Source: Eledone cirrhosa (lineage: Eukaryota > Mollusca > Cephalopoda > Octopoda > Eledonidae). From it: a stretch of DNA of 64,000 nucleotides. Numbering within the stretch: position 1 is the stretch's first letter; each line of letters begins with the position of its first letter. Position numbers and translations under genes: made by a program. The notes beneath the pieces were generated by a model. That model was not told where the DNA came from. It searched no databases and saw only the letters and a list, made by a program, of their open reading frames with translations. Location of the stretch: NCBI GenBank assembly GCA_964016885.1, contig OZ024740.1, positions 9,072,450 through 9,136,449 of the forward strand, read 5' to 3'. Below are positions 21,601 to 34,500 of this stretch, in pieces.

Positions 21601-23823
21601 ATTAGTACATCAGTTTCTATTGGTATATCACTTTCTATTGCTATATCAGTTTCTATTGGTATGTCAGTTTCAATTGGTATGTCAGTTTCTATTGGTATGT
21701 CAGTTTCGATGTGTATATCAGTTTCTATTGATATGTCAGTCTCTATTGGTATATCAGTTTCGATTGGTATGTCAGTTTCGATTGGTATATCAGTTTCGAC
21801 TGGTATGTCAGTTTCGATTGGTATATCAGTTTTGAATGGTATTTCAATCTCGATTGGTATGTCAGTTTCGTTCGGTATGTTAGTCCTCGATTTGTATGTT
21901 AGTTTCTATTGGTATATCAGTTTCGATTGGTATGTCAGTTTCAATTGGTATGTCAATTTCGATTGGTATGTCAGTTTCGATTGGTATATAAGTTTCTATT
22001 GCTATATCAGTTTCTATTGGTATATCAGTGTCGATTGGTATGTCAGTTTCTATGAGTATATCAGTTTCAATTGGTATGTCAATTTCTATTGGTATGTCAT
22101 TGGTATATCAGTTTCGAATGGTATGTCTGACTTGATTGGTATATCAGTTTCTATTGGTATATCAGTTTCGATTGGTATGTCAGTTTCTATTGGTATATCA
22201 GTTTCGATTAGTATGTCAGTTTCTATTGCTATATGAGTTTCGATTGGTATATCAGTTTCTATTGGTATGTCATTGGTATATCAGTTTCGAATGGTACGTC
22301 AGACTCGATTGGTATATCAGTTTCGATTGGTATATCAGTTTCGATTGGTATCTCAGTTTCTATTGGTATATCAGTTTCTATTGGTATGTCCGTTTTGATG
22401 GGTATGTCAGTTTCTATAGGCATATCAGTTTTGATTGTTATGTTAGGTTCTATTGGTATGTCAGTTTCGATTAGTATGTCAGTTTCGATTGGTATGTCAG
22501 TCCTCGAGTTGTATGTCAGTTTCTATTGGTATATCAGTTTCGATTTTATGTCAGTTTCGATTAGTATATCAGTTTCTATTGGTATGTCATTTTCTATTGG
22601 TATGTCAGTTTTGATTGGTATATCAGATTCGACAGGTATATCACTTTCTATTGCTATATCAGTTTCTATTGGTATGTCAGTTTCAATTCGTATGTCAGTT
22701 TCTATTGGTATATCAGTTTTGATTGGTATGTCAGTTTCGATTGGTATATCAGTTTCGATTGGTATATCAGTTTCGATTGGTATGTTAGTTTCTATTGGTA
22801 TGTCAGTTTCGATTAGTATATTAGTTTCTATTGGTATGTCAGTTTCGATTGGTATGTTAGTCCTCTATTCGTATGTCAGTTTCTATTGGTATATCAGTTT
22901 CCATTGGTATGTCAGTTTCGATTAGTATATCAGTTTCTATCTGTATGTCAGTTTCTATTGGTATATCAATTTCTATTGCTATATCAGTTTCTATTGGTAC
23001 ATCAGTTTCAATTGGTATGTCAGTTTCTATTGGTATATCAGTTTCAATTGGTATGTTAGTTTCTATTGGTATATCAGTTTCTATTGGTATATCAGTTTCG
23101 ATTGGTTTGTCAGTTTCTATTGGTATATCAGTTTCAATTGGTATGTTAGTTTCTATTGGTATATCAGATTCGATTAGTATGTCAGTTTCGATTAGTATAT
23201 TAGTTTCTATTGGTATATCAGTTTCGATTGGTATATCAGTTTCTTTTGGTATATCAGTTTCGATTGGTATGTCAGTTTCGATTGGTATGTCAGTTTCGAT
23301 TGCTATGTCAGTTTCGATTGCTATGTCAGTTTCGATTGGTATGTCAGTTTCGATTGGTATATCAGTTTTGAATGGTATTTCAATCTCGATTGGTATGTTA
23401 GTTTCTATTGGTATGTCAATTTTGATTAGTATATCAGCTTCTATTGGTATGTCAGTTCCGATTGGTATGTTAGTCCTCGATTTGTATGTCAGTTTCTATT
23501 GGTATATCAGTTTCGATTGGTATGTCAGTTTCAATTGTTATATCAGTTGCGATTGGTATGTCAGTTTCCATTGGTATGTCAGTTTCGATTATTATATCAG
23601 TTACTATTGGTATGTCAGTTTCGATTGGTATGTCAGTTTCGATTGTTATGTCAGTCTCTATTGGTATATAAGTTTCGATTGGTATGTCAGTTTCGATTAG
23701 TATATCAGTTCCTATATTTGTCAGTTTCTATTGGTATATCAGTTTCGATTGGTATGTCAGTTTCGATTAGTATATCAGTTTCTATTGGTACGTCAGTTTC
23801 TATTTGTATATCAGTTTCGTTTG
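12608..23823 (+). repeat. 18-bp satellite array, block 2
   Basis: About 620 monomers with no non-satellite insert. It holds the right part of the first 15.7-kb unit and, from about 18893, the left part of the second. The 19-bp monomers (TAGTCCTCGATTTG or TAGTCCTCTATTTG) recur near 13190, 13728, 14090, 15458, 16556, 17287 and 17618. A cassette with CAGATTCGACTGG followed two monomers later by TCACTTTCTATTGC recurs near 12665, 15908 and 17818. No gene is supported. Confidence 0.95.
14131..15150 (+). repeat. 450-bp higher-order unit, two full copies and a partial third
   Basis: 14131-14580 and 14581-15030 look identical base for base by eye. A third copy starts at 15031 and follows the same order until about 15150, where TGAG becomes TCAG. 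450 bp is exactly 25 monomers. Unmistakable internal markers are CTATCTGTATG, TATCGGTTTCGAATAGTATG and GATTACTATATTAG. The same structure recurs at 30068-30967 in the second 15.8-kb unit, so the local duplication preceded the large one. Confidence 0.85.
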
Positions 23824-24044
23824 GTATATATATATTTTTCTTGGGCTCTGCTAGAGTCAGCAGCAACACACAACCACGTGTTGCTACACACACACAAGAG
23901 GAAAGAGAAAAAAAAAAAAAAAAAAATTTAAAATTTATGAGACCAATAGAGATATGTACATTTATATATTTATATCTAGATATTGCTATCATCATTTACA
24001 GTCCCTCTGTGTTTAATGTATGTTCATTAGTATATGTGTTGTTA

Positions 24045-24345
24045 TCTCTGCTTGCATTTTGCATATATACATATATATATCTATATATATGCTTGCGTGA
24101 CCCCTCTCAAAAATTTGTTGGATTTTCTAATTGGATACCCCAACACTGGATACCAACACTGAATACACCTGAACTTCTACCAGGAAATCTTTCGTTGTCA
24201 TTTCTGCTTGCATTTTACATATATAGATATATATATCAATGGTTGCGTGGACCCCTCTTAAAGATTCGTTGGATTTTCTAATTGGATACCCCGAAACTGG
24301 ATACCAATCACTGAATACACCTGAACTTCTACCAGGAAATCTTTC
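24045..24345 (+). repeat. Two ~149-bp direct repeats in the RTE-A 5' region, copy 2
   Basis: Positions 24045-24193 and 24201-24345 correspond to 8111-8411 in the first element, with no differences seen by eye. Confidence 0.85.
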
Positions 24346-24487
24346 ATATCAGTGAAAATTTTCTTTTCTTTGCTTCATATATATATATTATATATACTTG
24401 TCCGCCATTGCAAAAGGCCATAAATTCAAAATTTTGAAGAGAGAGGAAAAGAGAGAAGTGATCTATGAACTTGTAACATCTCACTTA

Positions 24488-25418
24488 CCCCCCCCCCCCC
24501 CCCGTCACCACAATAACAATAACGCCTACACTCGCTCCCCACCATCACCACATTACTCTAAGGTCGCTGTCCTGTCCCCTGTTGACATACTGCTGACTAT
24601 CTTTTGATGTATGTATGTGTATATACATATGTGTATGTGTGTGTATATGTATATCTCTGTGGATGCGACCAGATTTCAACACAGCAACAACTACAACAAC
24701 AACAGCAGCAACACCAACAACAACAACAACAGCAACAACACCATCGTCTGTGTTGAATGTGTGTGTATGTATTTGTATATATGCGACAGCAATAACAGCA
24801 TCAACACCATTGTCTGCAGCAACAGCAGCAGTGAAATGAAGGACAACAACAACAGTAACAACTACAATAACAACTACAGCACCAACAACTGTCACCACCA
24901 TCACTGACCATCCACCACCACCACGCTGATACCATCCACCACCACCACACTGACACCATCCACCACCGCCATTACCAGCGTAAACAAACAATTATTATTG
25001 TTATTGTTATTATATACAAGCCGAACTGGACTGGGAAAGGTCAACAGTTGACATGATAGTGATTTTGACGATTTTGACTTTGATTTTGATTTTGTATCAG
25101 TACTGTCGGTAATATATGTATATATATATATGTGTTTGTGAGTTGTGTGTGTGATTGTATTCATGAATGAGTGTTGGTATGTGTGGTTGTGGTTTGTATG
25201 CATGAGTATTAGTGTGTGAGTCGTGTCAATAAGTTTTTTTTTTTTTTTTTTTTTTTTTAATGACCATGCTGTAAAATGGAGGGGTAGAGAGGGCCCTTGA
25301 GTCTAGTAAGACATCCTCACTAGTGCTGGTGGCACAAATAAAAGCACCCAGTCCATGCTGTAAAGTGGCGCTGGTGTTAGGAAGGGCATCCAACCAGTGT
25401 ATCAATGCCAAAAAGCTT
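24488..25418. repeat. Low-complexity region, T-run and shared UTR module, copy 2
   Basis: It equals 8554-9480 of the first element: a 16-C run, GT/AT-rich and CAA/ACC/ATT trinucleotide stretches, a 25-T run at 25234-25258, then the module with GGTGTTAGGAAGGGCATCCA. It contains no credible coding sequence. Confidence 0.8.
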
Positions 25419-25453
25419 ATCAGCACAGCAACAAAACAGCATAGAAAAAAAAT

Positions 25454-28400
25454 ATGAAGACGTCGCATCTCAGAGTTGCAACACTTAATGTTGGCACTCT
25501 CAGAGGTAGATCTGCTGAAATAGCGGAGATGCTGGAGAGAAGGCAGGTGGATGTGTGCTGCGTGCAAGAGGTGAGATGGAGAGGTGCCTCTGCGAGACTA
25601 GTCGTAGGCAAGCGTCTTAGCTATAAGCTATTCTGGGTAGGTAAGGATGATGGGTTAGGGGGAGTAGGCATTTTCCTGGCTGAGAAATGGATCAATAAGA
25701 CAATAGAGGTAGTTCGAGTTAGTAATCGAATAATTAAGCTGAGATTAGTTGTAGGTAGGAGACTACTGACAATCATCTCGGTCTATGCTCCCCAAGCAGG
25801 CCTAGGCAAAGATGAGAAAGACTGCTTTTATGAGCAACTTTTGCAAACAACCACAATGACAGAGGACGGAGACATCGTTATGCTAGCAGGAGACTTCAAT
25901 GGTCATGTTGGACAGCTCCAGGATGGTTACACTGGGGTACATGGTGGGCATGGTTACGGTTCAAGAAATGAAGAAGGAGTGAGACTTCTTGAATTTTGTG
26001 ATGCAAGTACATTGACTATTTGCAACACAAACTTCCAGAAACCTGCCAATCACCTAATAACCTACAAATCTGGTGAGCACATAAGCCAGATTGACTTCCT
26101 GCTAGTTAGGCAGCGGGACAGGCAGATAGTGTCTAATACCAAGGCATACCCTGGGGAAGAATGTACCCCACAGCATAGGTTAGTTGTTAGTGATATCTCA
26201 GTAAGCAAGAGATGGAATGAGACATATAGGAAGGTGTGGAGAAGAAAGGTCTGGAAGCTAAAAGACCTTTCACTAAAATTCAAATTTAGGAAAGCCCTTC
26301 AAGATGTATATGACGAAAAAGAAGACGATTTAGAGACGTATGACATAGATAATAACTGGAAGTTCTTACGTGACAACTTGCTGAAGGCTACTGATGAAAC
26401 CTGTGGCTGGAGCCGAGCTCCAACCAGACAGAGAGTGACCTGGTGGTGGAACAGCAGTGTAGATAAGGCTATTAGAGACAAAAGACTAGCATGGAAGGCT
26501 TGGAATAAGGGTGGGAGTAGGGAAGAATATACAGCCACTAAGAGAGAAGCTAGACGTCAGGTGTACTTAGCACGCAGGGAGGCAGAGAGTAGGAGGTTTG
26601 CCAATGTTCTGCGACGGGAAGATCAGAGGCGTGCGGTGTTCCACATTGCAAGGCAGTGTGTCAATGCAAATCAGGATGTTGTTGGTGATAAATGTGTCCG
26701 GGATGATGCCGGTGTACTTAGTGTCACGAATGACCAGAAAAAGGAGGCCTGGAAATGTCATTATGAGAGACTGATGAATGTGGAGAACGAATGGGAGAGA
26801 GAGAAATTACTCTTGGTAGATCCGACAGAGGGACCAGCTATTGAGATTGACGAATATAGGGTCCAAGAGGCGATTAGGGAAATGAAAAATGGTAAGGCGG
26901 CCGGACCATCGGGAATAGTTGCTGAGATGCTGAAGGCATCAGGGGACGTAGGCACTAAACTGGTTGCACGCATAATCAATCAGGCTATATATGGTGGTGT
27001 CATACCCAAAGACTGGTGCAGCAGTATTCTCATAAATTGCTACAAAGGTAAAGGGGATGCTTTGGAGAGGAGCAATTATAGGGGTATAAAACTGATAGAT
27101 CAGGTTATGAAAGTGGCAGAAAGGATTTTAGCACAACTAATTAGAGAAAGGGTCAAACTAGATGAGATGCAGTTTGGTTTTGTGCCTGGGAAGAGTACAA
27201 CAGATGCCCTCTTCTTGGTGAGACAAATGCAAGAGAGGTTCTTAGAGAAGAATAAGCCACTATACTTGGCCTTTGTTGACCTAGAGAAGGCCTTTGATAG
27301 GGTACCCCGATCTGTCATCTGGTGGTCCCTAAGGAAGATGGGTGTTGAGGAATGGCTTGTAAGGACAGTGCAAACTTTGTACAGAGGTACTCTCAGTAAA
27401 GTCAGGGTAGGAATGGAGTTTAGTGAGGAATTCCAGATACAAGTAGGAGTACATCAGGGTTCGGTCCTCAGCCCGCTCTTGTTCATTATAGTCCTCCAAG
27501 CCATAACAGAGGAGTTTAAGACTGGCTGTCCATGGGAACTTCTCTATGCTGACGATCTGGCTCTTATGGCAGAATCAGTAGAGGAGCTAGAGAATAAATT
27601 CCGGCTATGGAAACAGCAGTTGGAAGCAAGAGGACTGAGAGTAAATCTAGCTAAGACAAAAGTGTTGATGAGTAGAAAAGAGGACAAAACCCTGATTCCG
27701 TCAGGGAAATGGCCATGTTCGATATGCAGAAAAGGAACTGGCATAAATTCTATAAAATGCACACAATGTAGGTCCTGGGTACACAAGAGATGTAGCGGGA
27801 TAGCAGGCAAACTAACAGGTAGGGAGAACTATGTATGCAGTAGATGTACAGGGAAATTAGACAGTAGAAGTCGCACTGATAGACACATTTTTCAAATGCG
27901 AGAGGGCGCTATAGAAGTGGTGGATAGCTTCCGGTACCTAGGAGATCAGATTAGCATGGGAGGAGGGTGTTCCGAGGCCATAGTATCTAGAATAAGGACG
28001 GGTTGGAAGAAGTTTAGGGAGCTGCTTCCTCTGTTGACGAAGAAGGGTTTCTCCCTGCGTACGAAAGGCTGGTTGTATGATGCCTGTGTGAGGAGCGCGA
28101 TGCTGCATGGTAGTGAGACATGGGCAGCTACCGCAGAAGATATGCGACGGCTGGAGAGAAATGAGGCAAGCATGCTCCGTTGGATGTGCAGTGTAAATGT
28201 GCGTGAACGACCCAGCATAAATGTGTTGAGAGAGAAACTGTGTCTGAGAGGGATAGAATGTAGTGTACGGGAGAGGAGACTGAGGTGGTATGGACATGTG
28301 ATGCGCATGGAGGATGACCGATGGGTGAAGAAGTGCCAGGAAATGCCAGTTGAAGGAAGACGTGGTAGAGGTAGACCACGAAAAACATGGGCGGAGGTGG

Positions 28401-28522
28401 TGAGAACAGACCTCAGATCATTGAAGCTCACGGTGGAGATGACGAGGGACCGTCACGAGTGGAGAGATGCTGTGCTGAATAAGACCCGTCCCACCCTTGC
28501 AAGCAGGGAAAAGCGGACGTAA
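25454..28522 (+). CDS. RTE-A ORF: endonuclease, reverse transcriptase and PHD-type zinc finger (copy 2)
   Basis: 1022 residues, intact, with the same domain order and catalytic residues as the 9516 copy: endonuclease N12, E39, D147, N149, D214, H241; RT D609 and YADD 698-701; finger C755 to C798. The only protein difference seen is R873W in the motif KGRLYDAC, from CGG to TGG near 28070, a change typical of CpG deamination. RTE-B keeps R at this site, so W is the derived state. It lies in the C-terminal region after the finger, so the effect on function cannot be judged. The ORF probably arose by DNA duplication together with its flanks. Confidence 0.9.
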   Translation: MKTSHLRVATLNVGTLRGRSAEIAEMLERRQVDVCCVQEVRWRGASARLVVGKRLSYKLFWVGKDDGLGGVGIFLAEKWINKTIEVVRVSNRIIKLRLVVGRRLLTIISVYAPQAGLGKDEKDCFYEQLLQTTTMTEDGDIVMLAGDFNGHVGQLQDGYTGVHGGHGYGSRNEEGVRLLEFCDASTLTICNTNFQKPANHLITYKSGEHISQIDFLLVRQRDRQIVSNTKAYPGEECTPQHRLVVSDISVSKRWNETYRKVWRRKVWKLKDLSLKFKFRKALQDVYDEKEDDLETYDIDNNWKFLRDNLLKATDETCGWSRAPTRQRVTWWWNSSVDKAIRDKRLAWKAWNKGGSREEYTATKREARRQVYLARREAESRRFANVLRREDQRRAVFHIARQCVNANQDVVGDKCVRDDAGVLSVTNDQKKEAWKCHYERLMNVENEWEREKLLLVDPTEGPAIEIDEYRVQEAIREMKNGKAAGPSGIVAEMLKASGDVGTKLVARIINQAIYGGVIPKDWCSSILINCYKGKGDALERSNYRGIKLIDQVMKVAERILAQLIRERVKLDEMQFGFVPGKSTTDALFLVRQMQERFLEKNKPLYLAFVDLEKAFDRVPRSVIWWSLRKMGVEEWLVRTVQTLYRGTLSKVRVGMEFSEEFQIQVGVHQGSVLSPLLFIIVLQAITEEFKTGCPWELLYADDLALMAESVEELENKFRLWKQQLEARGLRVNLAKTKVLMSRKEDKTLIPSGKWPCSICRKGTGINSIKCTQCRSWVHKRCSGIAGKLTGRENYVCSRCTGKLDSRSRTDRHIFQMREGAIEVVDSFRYLGDQISMGGGCSEAIVSRIRTGWKKFRELLPLLTKKGFSLRTKGWLYDACVRSAMLHGSETWAATAEDMRRLERNEASMLRWMCSVNVRERPSINVLREKLCLRGIECSVRERRLRWYGHVMRMEDDRWVKKCQEMPVEGRRGRGRPRKTWAEVVRTDLRSLKLTVEMTRDRHEWRDAVLNKTRPTLASREKRT

Positions 28523-28545
28523 AATGATGATGATGATGATGATGA
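28523..28545 (+). repeat. RTE-A copy 2 (TGA)n tail
   Basis: TGA/GAT triplets join the satellite at GAT|ATCAG, exactly as in copy 1. Confidence 0.85.
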
Positions 28546-31500
28546 TATCAGTTTCGATTTGTATGTCAATTTCGATTGGTATGTCAGTTTCGATTGGTAT
28601 ATCAGATTCGACTGGTATATCATTTATATTGCTATATCAGTTTCTATTGGTATGTCAGTTTCAATTTGTATGTCAGTTTCTATTCGTATATAAGTTTCGA
28701 TTGGTATCTCAGTTTCTATTGGTATGTAAGTTTCTATTGGTATATCAGTTTCGATTGATATGTCAGTTTCGATTTTTATATCAGTTTCGATTGGTATGTC
28801 AGTTTCGATTGGTATATCAGTTTCTATTGGTATATCAGTTTCGATTGGTATGTCAGTTCCTATTGCTATGTCAGTTTAGATTGGTATGTCAGTTTCAATT
28901 GGTATATCAGTTTCAATTGGTATATCAGTTTCGAATGGTATTTCAATCTCGATTGGTATGTCTTTTTCGATTGGTATATCAGTTTCGATTAGTATGTCAG
29001 TTTCTATTGGTATATCAGTTTTGATTGGTATATCAGTTTCCATTGGTATGTTAGTTTCTATTGGTATGTCAGTTTCGATTAGTATATCAGTTTCTATTGG
29101 TATGTCAGTTTCGATTGGTATGTTAGTCCTCTATTTGTATGTCAGTTTCTATTGGTATATCAGTTTCGATTGGTATGTTTGTTTCGATTAGTATATCAGT
29201 TTCTATCTGCATGTTAGTTTCTATTGGTATATCAATTTCTATTGCTATATCAGTTTCTATTGGTATGTCAGTTTCAATTGGTATGTCAGTTTCTATTGGT
29301 ATATCAGTTTCGATTGGTATGTCAGTTTCTATTGGTATGTCAGTTTCAATTGGTATGTTAGTTTCTATTGGTATATCAGTTTCGATTGGTATGTCAGTTT
29401 CTATTAGTATATTAGTTTCTATTGGTATATCAGTTTCAATTGGTATATCAGTTTCTATTGGTATATCAGTTTCGATTGGTATGTCAGTTTCGATTGGTAT
29501 GTCAGTTTTGATTGCTACGTCAGTTTCGATTGGTATATCAGTTTCGATTGGTATATCAGTTTTGAATGGTATTTCAATCCCGATTGGTATGTTAGTTTCT
29601 ATTGGTATGTCAGTTTCGATTAGTATATCAGCTTCTATTGGTATGTCAGTTCCGAATGGTATGTTAGTCCTCGATTTGTATGTTAGTTTCTATTGGTATA
29701 TCAGTTTCGATTGGTATGTCAGTTTCAATTAGGATATCAGTTTCCATTGGTATATCAGTTTCTATTGGTATATCAGTTTTGATTGGTATGTCAGTTTCTA
29801 TTGTTATATCAGTTGCGATTGGTATGTCAGTTTCTATTGGTATGTCAGTTTTGATTGGTATATCAGTATCGAATGGTATTTCAATCTCGATTGGTATGTC
29901 AGTTTCGATTGGTATATCAATTTCGATTGGTATATCAGTTTCGATAGGTATGTTAGTTTCTATTGGTATGTCAGTTTCGATTAGCATATCAGTTTCTATT
30001 GGTATGTCAGTTTCGATTGGTATGTTAGTCCTCTATTTGTTTGTCAGTTTCTATTGGTATATCAGTTTCGATTGGTATGTCAGTTTCGATTAGTATATCA
30101 GTTTCTATCTGTATGTCAGTTTCTATTGGTATGTCAGTTTCAATTGGTATGTTAGTTTCTATTGGTATATCAGTTTCGATTGGTATGTGAGTTTCTATTA
30201 GTATATCGGTTTCGAATAGTATGTCAGTTTCGATTACTATATTAGTTTGTATTGGTATATCAGTTTCGATTGGTATATCAGTTTCGATTGGTACGTCAGT
30301 TTTGATTGGTATATCAGTTTCTATTGGTATATCAGTTTCGATTGGTTTGTCAGTTTCGATTGGTATGTCAGTTTCTATTGGTATGTCAGTTTCGATTGGT
30401 ATATCAGTTTCTATTGGTATGTCAGTCTCTATTGGTATATCAGTTTCGATTGGTATATCAGTTTCTATTGGTATATCAGTTTCGATTGGTATGTCAGTTT
30501 CGATTGCTATGTCAGTTTCGATTGGTATGTCAGTTTCGATTAGTATATCAGTTTCTATCTGTATGTCAGTTTCTATTGGTATGTCAGTTTCAATTGGTAT
30601 GTTAGTTTCTATTGGTATATCAGTTTCGATTGGTATGTGAGTTTCTATTAGTATATCGGTTTCGAATAGTATGTCAGTTTCGATTACTATATTAGTTTGT
30701 ATTGGTATATCAGTTTCGATTGGTATATCAGTTTCGATTGGTACGTCAGTTTTGATTGGTATATCAGTTTCTATTGGTATATCAGTTTCGATTGGTTTGT
30801 CAGTTTCGATTGGTATGTCAGTTTCTATTGGTATGTCAGTTTCGATTGGTATATCAGTTTCTATTGGTATGTCAGTCTCTATTGGTATATCAGTTTCGAT
30901 TGGTATATCAGTTTCTATTGGTATATCAGTTTCGATTGGTATGTCAGTTTCGATTGCTATGTCAGTTTCGATTGGTATGTCAGTTTCGATTAGTATATCA
31001 GTTTCTATCTGTATGTCAGTTTCTATTGGTATGTCAGTTTCAATTGGTATGTTAGTTTCTATTGGTATATCAGTTTCGATTGGTATGTCAGTTTCTATTA
31101 GTATATCGGTTTCGATTAGTATGTCAGTTTCGATTAGTATATTAGTTTCTATTGGTATATCAGTTTATATTGGTATGTCAGTTTCAATTGGTATGTCAGT
31201 TTCTATTGGTACATCAGTTTCGATTGGTATGTCAGTTTCTATTGGTATATAAGTTTCAATTGGTATGTTAATTGCTATTGGTATATCAGTTTCGATTGGT
31301 ATGTCAGTTTCGATTAGTATATTAGTTTCTATTGGTATATCAGTTTCGATTGGTTTGTCATTTTCTATTGGTATGTCAGTTCCGATTGGTATGTTAGTCC
31401 TCGATTTGTATGTCAGTTTCTATTGGTATATCAGTTTCGATTGGTATGTCAGTTTCAATTAGGATATCAGTTTCTATTGGTATATCAGTTTCTATTGGTA

Positions 31501-34500
31501 TATCAGTTTCGATTGGTATATCAGATTCGACTGGTATGTCAGTTTCGATTGGTATGTCAGTTTCGATTGGTATATCAGTTTCGATTGGTATGTCAGTTTC
31601 GATTAGTATATCAGTTCCTATATGTGTCAGTTTCTATTGGTATATCAGTTTCGATTGGTATGTAAGTTTCTATTGGTATATCAGTTTCGATTGGTATGTC
31701 AGTTTCGATTAGTATATCAGTTTCTATTGGTACGTCAGTTTCTATTGGTACGTCAGTATCTATTGGTATATCAGTTTCGATTGGTATATCAGTTTCGACT
31801 TGTATGTCAATTTCGAATAGTATGTCAGTTTCAATTGGTATATCAGATTCGACTGGTATATCACTTTCTATTGCTATATCAGTTTCTATTGGTATGTCAG
31901 TTTCAATTTGTATGTCAGTTTCTATTGGTATATCAGTTTTGATTGGTATGTCAGTTTCTATTGGCATGTCAGTCTCTATTGGTATATCAGTTTCGATTGG
32001 TATGTAAGTTTCTATTGGTATATCAATTTCTATTGGTATATCAGTTTCGATTGTTATGTCAGTTCCGATCGCTATGTCAGTTTAGATTGGTATGTCAGAT
32101 TCAATTGGTATATCATTTTGAGTATGGTATTTCAATCTCGATTGGTATGTCTTTTTCGATTGGTATATCAGTATCGATTAGTATGTCAGTTTCTATTGGT
32201 ATGTCAGTTTCGATTGGTATATCAGTTTCTATTGGTATGTCAGTCTCTATTGGTATGTTAGTTTCTATTGGTATGTCAGTTTCGATTAGAATATCAGTTT
32301 AGATTGGTATGTCAGTTTCTATTGGTATGTCCGTTTCGATTGGTATGTCAGTTTCGATTTGTATGTTTGTTTCGATTGCTATGTCAGTTTCGATTGGTAT
32401 GTCAGTGTCGATTGGTATATCAGTTTTGAATGGTAATTCAATCTCGATTGGTATGTTAGTTTCTATTGGTATGTCAGTTTCGATTTGTATGTCAGTCCTC
32501 GATTTGTATGTCAGTTTCTATTGGTATATCAATTTCGATTGGTATATCAGTTTCTATTGCTATATCAGTTTCTATTGGTATATCAGTTTCGATTGGTATA
32601 TCAGTTTCTATTGCTATATCAGTTTCTATTGGTATATCAGTTTCGATTGGTATGTCAGTTTCTATTGGTATGTCAGTTTCGAGTATTATATCAGTTATTA
32701 TTGGTATGTCAGTTTCGATTGGTATGTCAGTTTCGATTGTTATGTCAGTCTCTATTGGTATATCAGTTTCGATTGGTATGTCAGTTTCGATTAGTATATC
32801 AGTTCCTACAGGTGTCAGTTTCTATTGGTATATCAATTTCGATTGGTATGTAAGTTTCTATTGGTATATCAGTTTCGATTGGTATGTCAGTTTCTATTAG
32901 TATATTAGTTTCTATTGGTATGTCAGTCTCTATTGGTATATCAGTTTCTATTGGTATGTCAGTTTCTATTGGTATATCAGTTTCCATTGGTATATCAGTT
33001 TCTATTGGTATGTCAGTTTCTATTGGTATATCAGTTTCTATTGGTATGTCAGTTACGATTGGTATGTCAGTTTCGATTAGTATATCAGTTTCTATCTGTA
33101 TGTCAGTTTCAATTGGTATATCAGTTTCGATTGGTATATCAGTTTCGATTTGCATGTAGGTTTCTATTGGTATGTCAGTTTCGATTAGTATATCAGTTTA
33201 TATTGGTATGTCAGTTTCGATTGGTATGTTTGTCCTCTATTTGTATGTCAGTTTCTATTGGTATATCAGTTTCGATTGGTATGTCAGTTTCGATTAGTAT
33301 ATCAGTTTCTATCTGTATGTCAGTTTCTATTTGTATATCAATTTCTATTGCTATATCACTTTCTATTGGTATGTCAGTTTCAATTGGTATGTCAGTTTCT
33401 ATTGGTATATCAGTTTCGATTGGTATGTCAGTTTCTATTGGTATATCAGTTTCAATTGGTATGATAATTTCTATTGGTATATTAGTTTCTATTGGTATAT
33501 CAGTTTCGATTGGTTTGTCATTTTCTATTGGTATGTCAGTTCCGATTGGTACGTTAGTCCTCGATTTGTATGTCAGTTTCTATTGGTGTATCAGTTTCTA
33601 TTCGTATATCAGTTGCGATTGGTATGTCAGTTTCAATTGGTATTTCAGTTTCGATTGTTATGTCAGTCTCTATTGGTATATCAGTTTCGATTGGTATGTC
33701 AGTTTCGATTAGTATATCAGTTCCTATAGGTGTCAGTTTCTATTGGTATATCAGATTCGACTGGTATATCACTTTCTATTGCTATATCAGTTTCTATTGG
33801 TATGTCAGTTTCAATTTGTATGTCAGTTTCTATTGGTATATCAGTTTCGATTGGTATGTCAGTTTCTATTGGTATGTCAGTTTCTATTAGTATATTAGTT
33901 TCTATTGGTATGTCAGTCTCTATTAGGTATATCAGTTTCGATTGGTATATCAGTTTCGATTGGTATATCAGTTTCTATTGGTATATCAGTTTCGATTGGT
34001 ATGTCAGTTTCGATTGGTTTATCAGTTTCGATTGGTATATCAGTTTCGATTGGTATGTCAGTTTCGATTGGTATATCAGTTTCTACTGGAATATCAATTT
34101 CGATTGGTATATCACTTTCGATTGGTATATCAGTTTCGATTGGTATCTCAGTTTCTATTGGTATATCAGATGCGATTGGTATGTCAGTTTCGATTGGTAT
34201 GTCAGTTTCGATTGTTATGTCAGTCTCTATTGGTATATCAATTTCGATTGGTATGTCAGTTTCGATTGGTATGTCAGTTTCGATTAGCATATCAGTTTCT
34301 ATTGGTATGTCAGTTTCTATTGGTATATCACTTTCGATTGGCATATCAGTTTCTATTGGTATATCAGTTTCGATTGGTATGTCAGTTTGTATTGGTATAT
34401 CAGTTGCGATTGGTATTCAGTTTCTATTGGTATGTCAGTTTCGATTATTATATCAGTTACTATTTGTATGTCAGTTTCTATTGGTATATCAGTTTCATTT

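Larger units (their letters stand above)
23824..28545 (+). mobile_element. RTE-A LINE, copy 2
   Basis: A near-perfect repeat of the 7890-12607 element with the same satellite flanks and junctions. It is thus a product of the 15.8-kb segmental duplication and not of a second insertion. It has the same 5' region, T-run, UTR module, ORF and (TGA)n tail. Differences I could find are the C-run (16 C at 24488-24503 against 12) and one base in the ORF. Confidence 0.9.
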
